The notes under the pieces were generated by a model. The model was not told the origin of the DNA. It made no database searches and saw nothing but the letters and a program-made list of their open reading frames with translations. 64,000 nucleotides of DNA. Origin: Thiorhodospira sibirica ATCC 700588 (GTDB lineage: Bacteria > Pseudomonadota > Gammaproteobacteria > Ectothiorhodospirales > Ectothiorhodospiraceae). Of this stretch, positions 49,038-58,259 are shown in pieces. The first letter of the stretch is position 1; each line of letters starts with the position of its first letter. The position numbers were made by a program, and so were the translations under genes. The stretch lies in contig NZ_MU255056.1 of NCBI RefSeq assembly GCF_000227725.2, positions 1,536,347-1,600,346 on the forward strand. Direction: 5' to 3'.

Positions 49038-51353
49038 CAGCATCCAACACGCTCACCACCGTCGTTTTCTTCATTGCTCCCCTCAACAGCAATTCCCGCC
49101 GCACTCTATCTCATTGAGGTCAATACCAGCGGCACGCCAAGTTTTACGTTCATCACCGATAAACTTTTACAGATGCTCGATCTGAGCCGTGAGCAGGTGC
49201 TTGCGGATGCGATGAGCGTCTTTGGGCGCGTGCATCCCGACGACTCTCCGGCGTTTTGGGCGCTCAGTCAGCAGCTCTTCACCACGCCGCGCCCCTTGTT
49301 TTGGGAAGGACGCATGGTGGTGCGTGAGGCCACGCACTGGTGGCGTATTGAATCGCTGCCGCAGCCACTGCCCGAGGGCGGTACGCGCTGGGAAGGGGTG
49401 GTAACCGACATCACCGCCATCAAGGATGCCGAAGCAGCGCGTACCGCCAGTGAGGCGCGCTTTCAACGCTTGCTGCAGTTTTCCCCGGTGCCGCTGGGCA
49501 GTCTCGATCCATCCCATCGCACGCGCTTTTATAACGCCGCCTTCACTGAAACCTTCGGCTATACCGCCGCCGACTTGCCTGATTTGGAACGCTGGTGCGA
49601 ACTCGCCTATCCCGACCCGAACTATCGCCGCTGGCTGATCCAGGGCTGGGAGATTGCGCTCTCAGCACTGGCGGCTGGCGATGCCAGCCACATACCCTTT
49701 CGGGCCACAGTGACCTGCAAGAACGGCAAACAAAAAGTCGTCGATATTTATCATAAAGAATTCGAGGACGGCTGCCTGGGCGCCTTCATCGACATCACCG
49801 AACATCAACGCAAGCAGCGGCACGAGCGCGAACTGCAAGCGATTTTACGCGATGTGATGAACGCAGAACCGCTGGCGGCGATTGCCCTGCGTATCGTCCG
49901 CGCCGCCGAGACGATGCTTCCCAACCGTTTGTGTTCCTTGCTTCTGGTCGATCAGGAGCAGCACTGCCTGCGCCAATGGATCGCACCGAGTCTGCCCTGC
50001 TTTTACAATGCCGCCCTCGACGGTTTGGCGATCTTTGATGGCAATGGCTCCTGTGGCACGGCGGCCAAACGCGGCGAGCGGGTGATCAGCAAGGATTTGC
50101 GCACCGATCCGGCCTGGAAAGCCTATCGCGGGCTCACCGAGCGCGCGGGTCTGCGGGCCTGTTGGTCAGAGCCTGTGACCAATAAGGCCGGTCAGGTATT
50201 GGCCACCTTTGCACTCTATGCCCGCCAGCCGAGTGTGCCCACAGGGCAGGAAATCGCACAGATCAGCGTCATCGTCAACCTGATGGGACTGGCCATCGAG
50301 CACGATCAGGTGCGTGAAGCCCTGGCGCAGCGCACCGCCTGCGAAGTCGCCGTGCGCGACATCTCGCGGCTGTTTTTGGCACTTCACCACAGCGGTCTTG
50401 ATGCTGCCATTGACAACGCCTTGGTACGCATCGGCACCTGTGTCGCCGCACATCGCTGCTACCTGTTTCTGATGGACGAGGGCGGCTTGACCATGAGCTG
50501 CACCCACGAATGGTGTTCACCGGGCACCCGCCCGCAGATTGATGAGTTGCAGGCGCTGCCGGTGAATCACTATCCGTGGTTGCCCGAAATTGCCCAGAGT
50601 CGCCAAGCCGCCTGGATCACCCAGGATGACATCAGTCAGCTCTCGCCCGAGGAACAACAAATCATCTACGATGGCGAGATCCAGTCGATGCTGGCGATGC
50701 CGCTGTTTCAGACCGAGCAGATGTGCGGCATTCTCGGACTTGACAATATCCGCACCGCCAAACGCTGGAACGAATTTGAGCTAGGACTGTTGCGGCTGGT
50801 GGCTGACATGATCAGCGCAGCGCTGGAGCGGGATCGGCTGCATCAGGCGCTGCATGAGCAGGCCTATCGGGATACACTGACTGGACTTGCCAACCGGCGG
50901 GCCTTTGATGAGCGGCTACACACCGAGATCGAACGCGCCCGCCGCTACAGCAAAGTGTTTTCCTTGTTGCTGTTTGATATCGACCATTTCAAAGCCGTCA
51001 ACGACACCCACGGCCATGCCGTGGGCGATCAGGTATTGCAAACACTCGCCAAGGTCATCACCCCCCGGCTGCGCCAAACCGATTGCCTCGCACGTTGGGG
51101 CGGCGAGGAATTTGGCTTACTGCTTCCAGAGACCGATGCCAACGGCGCGATGCAACTGGCCGAACAGTTGCGCCACGGCATCGCTGCCGCCCCCTTTCCC
51201 TGCGTCGAACAGCTGACCGTGAGCATCGGCATCACCGCGTTCACCCCCGACGATAGCATCGACCGCCTGTTTCGACGCGTCGACCAGGCGCTGTATCTCG
51301 CCAAAGAACAAGGACGAAATCGCTGCGCGTTAAACATTTCATACCAGCCCTGA
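49005..51353 (+). CDS. PAS-GAF-GGDEF diguanylate cyclase with repeat-derived start
   Basis: Predicted cytoplasmic c-di-GMP synthase, 782 residues. PAS-like domains lie at about 30-130 and 145-270, GAF domains at about 275-430 and 445-605, and GGDEF at about 625-780. The signature is GGEEF (RWGGEEFGLLL) and an RQTD I-site precedes it by five residues. No transmembrane helix is seen. The first eleven codons lie inside the 335-bp mobile repeat, so the native start was probably lost or moved; codons before about residue 25 are not conserved-looking. There is no good Shine-Dalgarno site before the ATG. Confidence 0.88.
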   Translation: MKKKSRTVFCSQHPTRSPPSFSSLLPSTAIPAALYLIEVNTSGTPSFTFITDKLLQMLDLSREQVLADAMSVFGRVHPDDSPAFWALSQQLFTTPRPLFWEGRMVVREATHWWRIESLPQPLPEGGTRWEGVVTDITAIKDAEAARTASEARFQRLLQFSPVPLGSLDPSHRTRFYNAAFTETFGYTAADLPDLERWCELAYPDPNYRRWLIQGWEIALSALAAGDASHIPFRATVTCKNGKQKVVDIYHKEFEDGCLGAFIDITEHQRKQRHERELQAILRDVMNAEPLAAIALRIVRAAETMLPNRLCSLLLVDQEQHCLRQWIAPSLPCFYNAALDGLAIFDGNGSCGTAAKRGERVISKDLRTDPAWKAYRGLTERAGLRACWSEPVTNKAGQVLATFALYARQPSVPTGQEIAQISVIVNLMGLAIEHDQVREALAQRTACEVAVRDISRLFLALHHSGLDAAIDNALVRIGTCVAAHRCYLFLMDEGGLTMSCTHEWCSPGTRPQIDELQALPVNHYPWLPEIAQSRQAAWITQDDISQLSPEEQQIIYDGEIQSMLAMPLFQTEQMCGILGLDNIRTAKRWNEFELGLLRLVADMISAALERDRLHQALHEQAYRDTLTGLANRRAFDERLHTEIERARRYSKVFSLLLFDIDHFKAVNDTHGHAVGDQVLQTLAKVITPRLRQTDCLARWGGEEFGLLLPETDANGAMQLAEQLRHGIAAAPFPCVEQLTVSIGITAFTPDDSIDRLFRRVDQALYLAKEQGRNRCALNISYQP

Positions 51354-51562
51354 TCCAGTATCGAACGGTTCAATCCTGATTTCGCCCGGACATTGCGTCC
51401 CGGCTAGCTGAGCATACCCGCTGCCGACGTTGGCATGTTTTTCACCTGCAAGTCCTCAATGACGACCATAGCGTGATTCGCAACGATGATCGCTTCCAGT
51501 CCAAGGCGTGGTGACCATCGCGTGGGGATTCCTAGGAGCGCACAGCGCCAGCTGTGCATGAA

Positions 51563-51771
51563 GTGGCGGCAGCTTCCAGCCGCCGCCACGTCAAAAACTC
51601 CCCTCCTTTTTAAAGGAGGGGTGGCGCGTAGCGCCGGGGTGGTTTATGAGTGGTTTTAACCTTTATCGAGTACAACGGCAGCATCGGTTCCCGAAAAGCC
51701 GGGTTGGTTATGGGTGATTTTGACCCCCTCCCCGCCTGCGGCGGGGAAGTCCCCCTTGATTGAGGGAGCGT
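51563..51771. repeat. Composite of dispersed repeats after the GGDEF gene
   Basis: A GTGGCGGC...GCCGCCGCCAC palindrome (51563-51589) is followed by a TCCCCTCC/GGAGGGG compound repeat (51599-51771). Compared with the copy at 58036-58140, about 64 nt are inserted at 51660-51723, bounded by diverged copies of GGTTTATGAGTGGTTTTAAC. The sequence after it (to about 51900) carries more pieces of the same families. No gene is visible in 51354-52154. Confidence 0.65.
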
Positions 51772-51977
51772 TTTTAACGCGCAGTGCGATATCATCTTGA
51801 TGCCGCATAAGAAAGCGAAACCTGGAAGGTATCGCCACAGCGAACGCAAGATGCGTCCGCTACGGCTCGCGACGGCTGGAAGCCGCCGCCGCGTCCTCAA
51901 GAATTTCAAGGTAATTCGTCATGATCGAGCAAAAAAGCGCATTATCCTAACGGTGGATGCTCTTATGTCAACAGAAC

Positions 51978-52052
51978 CTAAGAGTGCCGCACTCAAAAGC
52001 GCGGCACTCTGCTGCTTAAATGAACGTCCCCGCCCCAAGGGGCGGGGTATTT
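51978..52052. terminator. Two strong hairpins before the secreted-protein operon end
   Basis: AGAGTGCCGC...GCGGCACTCT (10 bp) and CCCCGCCCC-AA-GGGGCGGGG (9 bp, then TATTTCG). They lie 100-170 nt beyond the stop of the minus-strand 1156-residue gene and may close that transcript or act as a boundary to the GC-rich repeats. Confidence 0.45.
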
Positions 52053-52154
52053 CGTTGTGCTCGCATGCTTCGCGGCTCGACGTCACTCAATCGGGCTTTT
52101 CAGACGCGATCCTTTGCTTCGCCGCAAGCGGCGGGGAATATGACCCTGAGAGAT

Positions 52155-55100
52155 TTAATCAACCTTCATTTCAAAATAAATCAAATTTCTTTTTATTTCA
52201 ACCCTATCAGATTTATTAAAAGAAAGCTGACTTCCTAGCAATCTACCAAAAAAACGCACCACGCTATTAAATGGGTCTGGAGGAAATTTACTTTCATGAT
52301 TAAATTGAAAAGTTATTTTTTGAAAGCCATTTGTATCTCTAAAAGTGCCAGAGCCGTTTCTTTTTATTGCTCTATCGCTGGTTGAACTGATTGTCTTAAT
52401 AATATTTTCATTGTCAACAAGATAACGCTGAAGGATTGGTTCGGCGCCCATGTATCCTTGATTATATTCAGAATTTTCTGTAAACATATTGGCTCTATCT
52501 AAAAATAGACTCCACTGGGTTAGCGTTTTATTGTGATGCGGCAACATATGAAAAGTATTCTCATTTACCTCTGCATCGAATTTTATGCTTGAATTTGCGA
52601 TTTTGTTTTTCACAAAAAAGCTTACAGCGCCATTAGAAGATGAGGAGCTATTTATAAAATCACACCCAGATTTATAAAACTTTAAATTAAAAGCAGATTG
52701 GATGAAATTCCTATTTGTTAAAGGATCTGGAAGATTTAGCCATGTTGAATTCTCATCAAAGCATTGATTTACAGTTTGATGGAGTATGCCTGGTAAAGAG
52801 TTTGGTACATTGCGATTGTCTTCGTAAAATCTAGGAATTTCCCTAGCGACTACGACTGTATGACCAAACAATATGTCAGTGTCTACTTCTTTTTTAATTT
52901 CTATTGTTCTAGGGTTGTTTACATAAGGATATAAGTTTGAATATGTGAGCTTACCATAATCATAATTAAATTCTTTGAATGATTCTTGGTTATTTCGAAT
53001 AAGAATATCCATGGAAGGAATCTTGAATTTTGTTACCAAAATCTGATTAGTACTTGCATCCATTTCCCATTTATTATCTTCAATCCAGCGCCATCCGATA
53101 TAACGATCGCTATAGCCACTAGGAATTGGGGCAGTATATGATCTTACGTTCTCGTTATTTAGTCTTAAATAACTAATATCGCCTCTATTATCTAGCCTAG
53201 ACCGTCCATTCCAGTTTTTAATAGGATCTGTAATGCCGGAAGGTGAATTTCCAACAGGGAGCATTCCAACATACCTATAAAAACTTGTCGGATCACCAAT
53301 AACACGAACAACTAAAACAGCGTCATATTTTTCTGGATTAAAAGCTTTAGCTAAAGAATCTGCCGATCTAAACACAGCATGAATGCTATCCGGAAACATT
53401 GGTTTTTCGCCACCCACTATTATTGTACGTGTATCCGCAGTAGCAACCACTAAGCGCTCTACTTGCATCAAAAATGTATCAACTTGCGCATTAATATTAT
53501 TTTTAACGCTAGTTAAAAATTGACTAGCTAGATTGTTTAGATTATTTTCAAAGTTAAAACTAGCACTATTTAAATTAGGATTCCAATTTAAAGCATTAGA
53601 CTGAACAATTATTGCCTTAATACTAAGATCCATTGCTTCTAAAAAACGGGAATTCAAAAGAGAATAAGCATTAGCTAATGCTAAATTTTTATCTTTGCTT
53701 GCGCTTATTTCAATACTCAATGCTTGTGTTAAGTAATCGAATGCGTTTCCACTTTTATTAGTATATATATGGGAAACATAAGCATTTAATTTTGCTGGAA
53801 TGTCTCTTGATTTCCAGTATTCTATATAAAATTGAATGTCATCAGGTCCTAATGCAGTACCTTGCCAATTTAATAAAGTAATTAATTCATCGTAACTCGT
53901 TTCAATATCTGACTTTGCTCTATCTGCATGACCAAAATATGTAGTAGCTTGACCGCGAAGGCGGTTTGCTTCATTTTGGGTGAAAAGTCTCTCATCAAGA
54001 TATTTAATACTATCCTTGATTTCGGTAATACTTGTATTCATTTCATACAAAGTATTACGTATCTTCGAAAGCTCGATTGCTATTTTTTCGTCCGCAGTTG
54101 GAAACCCTAAAGCATTAGATAGATGTGCAAATGCTACTTGGCTACCTGCTCCTAAAACAGCGAGTGCCCCGGATTTGAAACCTGCACCTAAAAGATTTAT
54201 TGCGTCGTCTGTTCCCAAGTGCGCTTTGCGTGGCAACAGGATCTCAGCAATCACCTGATCAAATTTTAATGAAACGGTATGCTCATCGAAAAACAACTGA
54301 CGGGAGTAATATCGATCAACTGAGCGCGTATCGGATAAATCAATACTCGCTGGCATATTAAAGTAGCGCTGGATGGCACGCTGTGTTTGGGCAGCATCGG
54401 CACCTGTTGCTTGTTGATAACGATCGGCAAGCGTCGTGAATACATTGATTTCAATGGATTTTGCGCATTGATCTGCAGATTGTGCAAACGCGGCGAGTGT
54501 CTCAGCCGATAGGGATGTGGAAAAGGTTTCGGAGATACGCCCCCGAGTAAAATCTACCTCGATGCGCAAGGGGTTTAGATGGGATAGATCAAGCAGGTGT
54601 AGCGGAATGACCCAAGCTCCGGTGGCGTCGGTCATTGCCATCTGGGGATAGGTTGCAGTATCGGTCACCAGCCGAACCTCGCCATAACGGATAGGCAATA
54701 TGGAGGCCAGTTTGACCGTGCCTTGCAAGGCTTTAATACCAGATGCCGGTAATACCGCTTGTGAGACCAACCAGCCCTCTAAACCACGATGACGCGCAAT
54801 TTCCTGCGTGAGCATAGTAAATCCTAACGCGTCATGCGTGTGACTGAACGCAAAATATTCAGCCCATTGCGCAAAGGGATCAAGACAGTCTGTGCAATCA
54901 CAAAGACGGCTATTGGCTGCATAGCGTGCCTCAGACAGGGCATAACCGTGGTGTGTGATCAAATGCTCAGTCAAGGTGCTAAACGGCGTAACATGACACA
55001 CCGCCTGCTGATTTTGCGGATCGCATACAGCCGTTAGCGCACGGTCAAAGCCACTGTCTTCAACCACAACATGGTAATTACCTGGCGCAGAAACCGGATA

Positions 55101-55625
55101 ACGATAAAAGCCATTTGCATCGGTCATCACCGTAGCAAGCAAGCGGCTATCCTCGTCGTAAATAGCGACACGCGTTGCTACCAAAGGCTGCGTACCTACA
55201 GCATAGCCTTCGAGGGCATGCGGTCTGATCACATGAAAATCACCCGTTGCGCCAACTCTAAAATAAGCCTCCGAGCGCCCTTCATTGTTAAGCGGAACGG
55301 ATAATATTCTTTGCGTTCCAGAGTAAATAATCAGTTCCTGACCATCGTGCTGATAAAAATAGTCTTGACCTGGATATAACTGGAAACGCAGCTGATTGAC
55401 CAATGAAGGTGCAATTTCAGTAATTTTTGCGGCGGCGTTCTCTAAAATAATCAGAGTGTTTGCATAGTCATGTCCGGGTAAGGCATAAATAGACTGTGCG
55501 TTATTGACAACCCATCTATCTTGATCCGGGTCAAGATAAATGACCTCTGATGCTGTGCTTGCATGGATACCCAATATTAAAAAGAGCATCAAAGCAAGAA
55601 ATCGTGCATATCGCGCTGTGTTCAT
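52155..55625 (-). CDS. Large exported protein of unknown function, possible pore-forming-like middle
   Basis: A protein of 1156 residues. The signal peptide is at 1-26 (FLALMLFLILGIHASTAS). Residues about 27-135 resemble the N-terminal part of the neighbouring RTX protein. Residues about 140-195 look like a carboxypeptidase-regulatory-type beta-sandwich (ATRVAIYDEDSRLLATVMTD). A Cys cluster CDCTDC is near 242-247. Residues about 470-730 are a glycine-rich hydrophobic stretch followed by long amphipathic helices, reminiscent of alpha-helical toxins. The C-terminal third is Asn/Ser-rich beta-type. The 3' half of the gene is much more AT-rich than the 5' part. It follows the RTX gene by 20 nt. 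I do not recognise the family; the toxin idea is inference. Confidence 0.85.
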   Translation of the reverse strand: MNTARYARFLALMLFLILGIHASTASEVIYLDPDQDRWVVNNAQSIYALPGHDYANTLIILENAAAKITEIAPSLVNQLRFQLYPGQDYFYQHDGQELIIYSGTQRILSVPLNNEGRSEAYFRVGATGDFHVIRPHALEGYAVGTQPLVATRVAIYDEDSRLLATVMTDANGFYRYPVSAPGNYHVVVEDSGFDRALTAVCDPQNQQAVCHVTPFSTLTEHLITHHGYALSEARYAANSRLCDCTDCLDPFAQWAEYFAFSHTHDALGFTMLTQEIARHRGLEGWLVSQAVLPASGIKALQGTVKLASILPIRYGEVRLVTDTATYPQMAMTDATGAWVIPLHLLDLSHLNPLRIEVDFTRGRISETFSTSLSAETLAAFAQSADQCAKSIEINVFTTLADRYQQATGADAAQTQRAIQRYFNMPASIDLSDTRSVDRYYSRQLFFDEHTVSLKFDQVIAEILLPRKAHLGTDDAINLLGAGFKSGALAVLGAGSQVAFAHLSNALGFPTADEKIAIELSKIRNTLYEMNTSITEIKDSIKYLDERLFTQNEANRLRGQATTYFGHADRAKSDIETSYDELITLLNWQGTALGPDDIQFYIEYWKSRDIPAKLNAYVSHIYTNKSGNAFDYLTQALSIEISASKDKNLALANAYSLLNSRFLEAMDLSIKAIIVQSNALNWNPNLNSASFNFENNLNNLASQFLTSVKNNINAQVDTFLMQVERLVVATADTRTIIVGGEKPMFPDSIHAVFRSADSLAKAFNPEKYDAVLVVRVIGDPTSFYRYVGMLPVGNSPSGITDPIKNWNGRSRLDNRGDISYLRLNNENVRSYTAPIPSGYSDRYIGWRWIEDNKWEMDASTNQILVTKFKIPSMDILIRNNQESFKEFNYDYGKLTYSNLYPYVNNPRTIEIKKEVDTDILFGHTVVVAREIPRFYEDNRNVPNSLPGILHQTVNQCFDENSTWLNLPDPLTNRNFIQSAFNLKFYKSGCDFINSSSSSNGAVSFFVKNKIANSSIKFDAEVNENTFHMLPHHNKTLTQWSLFLDRANMFTENSEYNQGYMGAEPILQRYLVDNENIIKTISSTSDRAIKRNGSGTFRDTNGFQKITFQFNHESKFPPDPFNSVVRFFGRLLGSQLSFNKSDRVEIKRNLIYFEMKVD

Positions 55626-55645
55626 AGCTGCCTCATAAAATAAAT

Positions 55646-57658
55646 TTAGATGCCATTAAATCCAATAAAATGACTATCGCTCAAGTTTTCTGACGCATTC
55701 ATAACCCCCGCAAGAGTGACCATCTTTACAGATGAATCAATTATTCCATCATTAGTGCTATCTGCCACAATAAACAAAGTGCTGTTTTCGGCGTCACTCA
55801 TTAACAAATAAAAATAATCTCCTGGATTAACATTCGCAAATTGATTGGCTACGGCTAATGCGCTTTCAACAGATAATTCAGCTTGGGATGTCTGTAATAC
55901 CGCTAATCCCGTGTTTTCATTTAACGTCCCTCCTACATCAACAACCTGATAAACGCTTCCATTACCTCTTAATTCGTCTTGAGCAATAAGGCGCCAAGAC
56001 CAAAAATCCCATGCATTGAATAAAATCTCTAACTGATTGTCCCCTTGTAAAAAATCCGTTATAACACTATCCTCTCCATGATTGGCATTAAATTTAAAAA
56101 CATCATTGCCTTCACCGCCAGTCAGAATGCTTTTTCCGAGTCCGGCATAAATAGACTGGCTTCCTTCGCCGGTAATTATCTCGATATCTTTGTGAGTGTC
56201 CCTTGCCCACACACGTTTAACCAAATCATTTAAATGACTTAAATCGATTACTCCCTCAAAATTAAAATCGAAATTTATTGCTCTAATGTTTAGCAAGTCA
56301 ATGTTTTGAGGGAACACCGTGTCTGCATTGACTCCAGAAATATCAATAAATCCTTTTGATTCAGTGTTATATAAACTAGGATTTTCAAGCTGAATGGCGT
56401 GTATAGACAAAAGCTGTTCAGCATGTGTCACAGGAAAAATTACTTCTGATGTAATCTCATCTGCATAAATATTAATAGCAACGTTAGACAAATCAATGCG
56501 CCTATCGGCATTACCCAGAATATCAATATAACTATTTTCTCCCTGTATTTCCAAACCATGGGCTTGATCAGGTCTCAGCTCAATCCCAAGGTATTCGTAC
56601 CAATCCTCTGTGACAACATACCCATTAAAGCTGCTTGGATAAATCACACCTTCGACAAATAAGGCACGATCCAGGCTTAAATGAGAATTAATTTTAGATA
56701 AATCAATGAGCTTAGTCGCATATCCTTCTAATTCAATTCTACCTGCACCACTAACCTCAAGTCCATCGGCCTGATCTGGATGCATAAACCAGTAAAATTC
56801 GTAATACTCATCATCATCTTCATCATAATAGCCATTTTTATCTGGCAAAATAAACCCTTCTGCAAAAGAGGCCCCGAGCATATTGATATCGGTTTTTATT
56901 TTACTCAAATCAGCAAAGCTATTGCTCTCTCCGTCCAGTCTGATTGCGGCAGACCAATGCGTACTATCCACAGCAATGCCACTCATGTCATCAGGCGATG
57001 CAACCAGGTCAAAATTTAAGCCAAACAAACTTATTTTTTCCAGGGGATGCGCACTAAAATCGAATCGATAATCTTTTTCATCTGCAATACCGGGGTATGT
57101 TAGTATTGCAGTAGAGCTTAAAGACTCATCGCTCCATTGTAATTTAATTTGAGCATGATTAAATGATTCATTATTTATTTTCAGTATGCCAGGCTCAACC
57201 AGCTCAAACAATGGGTTAGTTTCTATTGCGCTTTCAAGCAGTGACCCAGTTAATTCAAAAGTTTGTGGATTCACTTGTATTTGGCTGTATTCTGTTTCGC
57301 CCACTCTAATCCATGAGCTCATTCCGTCTTTATCTACAGGCAGCGTTACAACAATTTCTTCAAATGCGTTTTTTACTTCAATGCGCCCTGTATCAGAATT
57401 AAATGAATACTGATAAATTCCTTCAGAAGATAGCGTTATCTTTGCTATACGTGCGATTGCGCTTGACATTTCCACGCGCGCAGAGGGGCCGCCCAAAGTA
57501 ATCTCTAAATCATGGTAGTTTTCCATGGGGATAGGATGCAAAAAAACATACTCATTATCTGGGATAATGATGTGCTTTACGATACCTGGAACATAAAATT
57601 GATTTTTCATTGATTTATGCGAGACAATATCCAGCATGAGTTCACTGAATATTATCAT
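55646..57658 (-). CDS. RTX-type protein with internal repeats (type I secretion substrate)
   Basis: A protein of 670 residues with no signal peptide. Residues about 25-135 resemble the mature N-terminus of the next gene product. About 245-400 contain tandem units of about 70 residues, seen as HPDQADGLEVSGAGRIELEG and RPDQAHGLEIQGENSYIDIL, each followed by IDLS. A single glycine-rich RTX motif, LTGGEGNDVFKF, is near 512-522, followed by the kind of C-terminal domain that carries a type I secretion signal. Acidic residues (YYDEDDDEYYE) could bind calcium. No T1SS genes are in the window. The start could also be Met17. It is the first gene of a two-gene operon. Confidence 0.85.
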   Translation of the reverse strand: MIIFSELMLDIVSHKSMKNQFYVPGIVKHIIIPDNEYVFLHPIPMENYHDLEITLGGPSARVEMSSAIARIAKITLSSEGIYQYSFNSDTGRIEVKNAFEEIVVTLPVDKDGMSSWIRVGETEYSQIQVNPQTFELTGSLLESAIETNPLFELVEPGILKINNESFNHAQIKLQWSDESLSSTAILTYPGIADEKDYRFDFSAHPLEKISLFGLNFDLVASPDDMSGIAVDSTHWSAAIRLDGESNSFADLSKIKTDINMLGASFAEGFILPDKNGYYDEDDDEYYEFYWFMHPDQADGLEVSGAGRIELEGYATKLIDLSKINSHLSLDRALFVEGVIYPSSFNGYVVTEDWYEYLGIELRPDQAHGLEIQGENSYIDILGNADRRIDLSNVAINIYADEITSEVIFPVTHAEQLLSIHAIQLENPSLYNTESKGFIDISGVNADTVFPQNIDLLNIRAINFDFNFEGVIDLSHLNDLVKRVWARDTHKDIEIITGEGSQSIYAGLGKSILTGGEGNDVFKFNANHGEDSVITDFLQGDNQLEILFNAWDFWSWRLIAQDELRGNGSVYQVVDVGGTLNENTGLAVLQTSQAELSVESALAVANQFANVNPGDYFYLLMSDAENSTLFIVADSTNDGIIDSSVKMVTLAGVMNASENLSDSHFIGFNGI

Positions 57659-57714
57659 CTCCTTGTTTTTAAAGTTAAAAAAACCTTTGACCTGCTTTAA
57701 ATTAATTCTAAGCC

Positions 57715-57743
57715 ATGCTATCCTTTTTTTTTGTTTTTCTCAA
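57715..57743 (-). promoter_or_regulatory. Promoter of the RTX operon
   Basis: On the minus strand: -35 TTGAGA (57738-57743), 17 bp of A-rich sequence, -10 TAGCAT (57715-57720). The predicted start is near 57708, 50 nt before the coding start. AAGGAG precedes the ATG. Confidence 0.6.
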
Positions 57744-57762
57744 GTGTTTGTTCTTTAATTTA

Positions 57763-57776
57763 TTGATTTAAATCAA
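57763..57776 (-). promoter_or_regulatory. FNR-type operator, TTGATTTAAATCAA
   Basis: A perfect palindrome with TTGAT-N4-ATCAA, the full FNR/ANR consensus. From the predicted start at 57708 its centre falls at -61.5, the classic class I activator position for Crp/Fnr proteins. This suggests the RTX operon is activated when oxygen is low. CRP-like factors with related sites cannot be excluded. Confidence 0.65.
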
Positions 57777-57911
57777 CGAATTGAAGCTAAATAACTAAGA
57801 ATAAGTATTGCTATTTTGCACGCAGATGTATAAATAAAATAAATTATTCAAAGAGCAGATCGTTTTACTCCAAACCGTCGTGAACCCTGCAAAACCGCTA
57901 CCTCATGCACA

Positions 57912-58026
57912 GTGGCGGCATCATCTTGATGTCGCACAAAGCGACGGCTGCCTGCCGCGACGCACCTGCCTGCGCCGCGTGCGTCGCGGCAGGCAGGCGC
58001 GGTGCGGGCAGGGAAGCCGCCGCCAC
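57912..58026. repeat. Dispersed palindromic repeat, GTGGCGGC family (copy 4)
   Basis: The fullest copy: GTGGCGGCATCATCTTGATG at the left, GAAGCCGCCGCCAC at the right, and an inner CTGCCTGCCGCGACGC...GCGTCGCGGCAGGCAG palindrome. It lies upstream of the RTX operon promoter and downstream of sucA. Confidence 0.7.
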
Positions 58027-58035
58027 GTCAAAAAC

Positions 58036-58140
58036 TCCCCTCCTTTTCAAGGAGGGGTGGCGCGTAGCGCCGGGGTGGTTTATGAGTGGTTTTAACCCCC
58101 TCCCCGCCTGCGGCGGGACTCCCCCTTAGCAGGGGGAGAG
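58036..58140. repeat. Dispersed repeat, TCCCCTCC/GGAGGGG family (copy 3)
   Basis: Same compound structure as 24951-25057: CCCCTCC...GGAGGGG, TGGCGCGTAGCGCCGGGG, then CCCCTCCCCGCC...GGCGGGACTCCC and CCCCCTTAGCAGGGGG. It is followed at about 58168-58250 by two copies of the palindrome family GCCGAGTTGTACTCGGC. This block fills the gap between sucA and the RTX operon. Confidence 0.75.
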
Positions 58141-58259
58141 TTTTGGGCGTGTGGCAGGGGAAGGAGCGGAGCGCCGAGTTGTACTCGGCAAGGTTTTAAA
58201 TCCGGGTACTTGGTTGCCCAGCTGCCGAGTACAACTCGGCGCTCCCGGCGGGGTGATTT

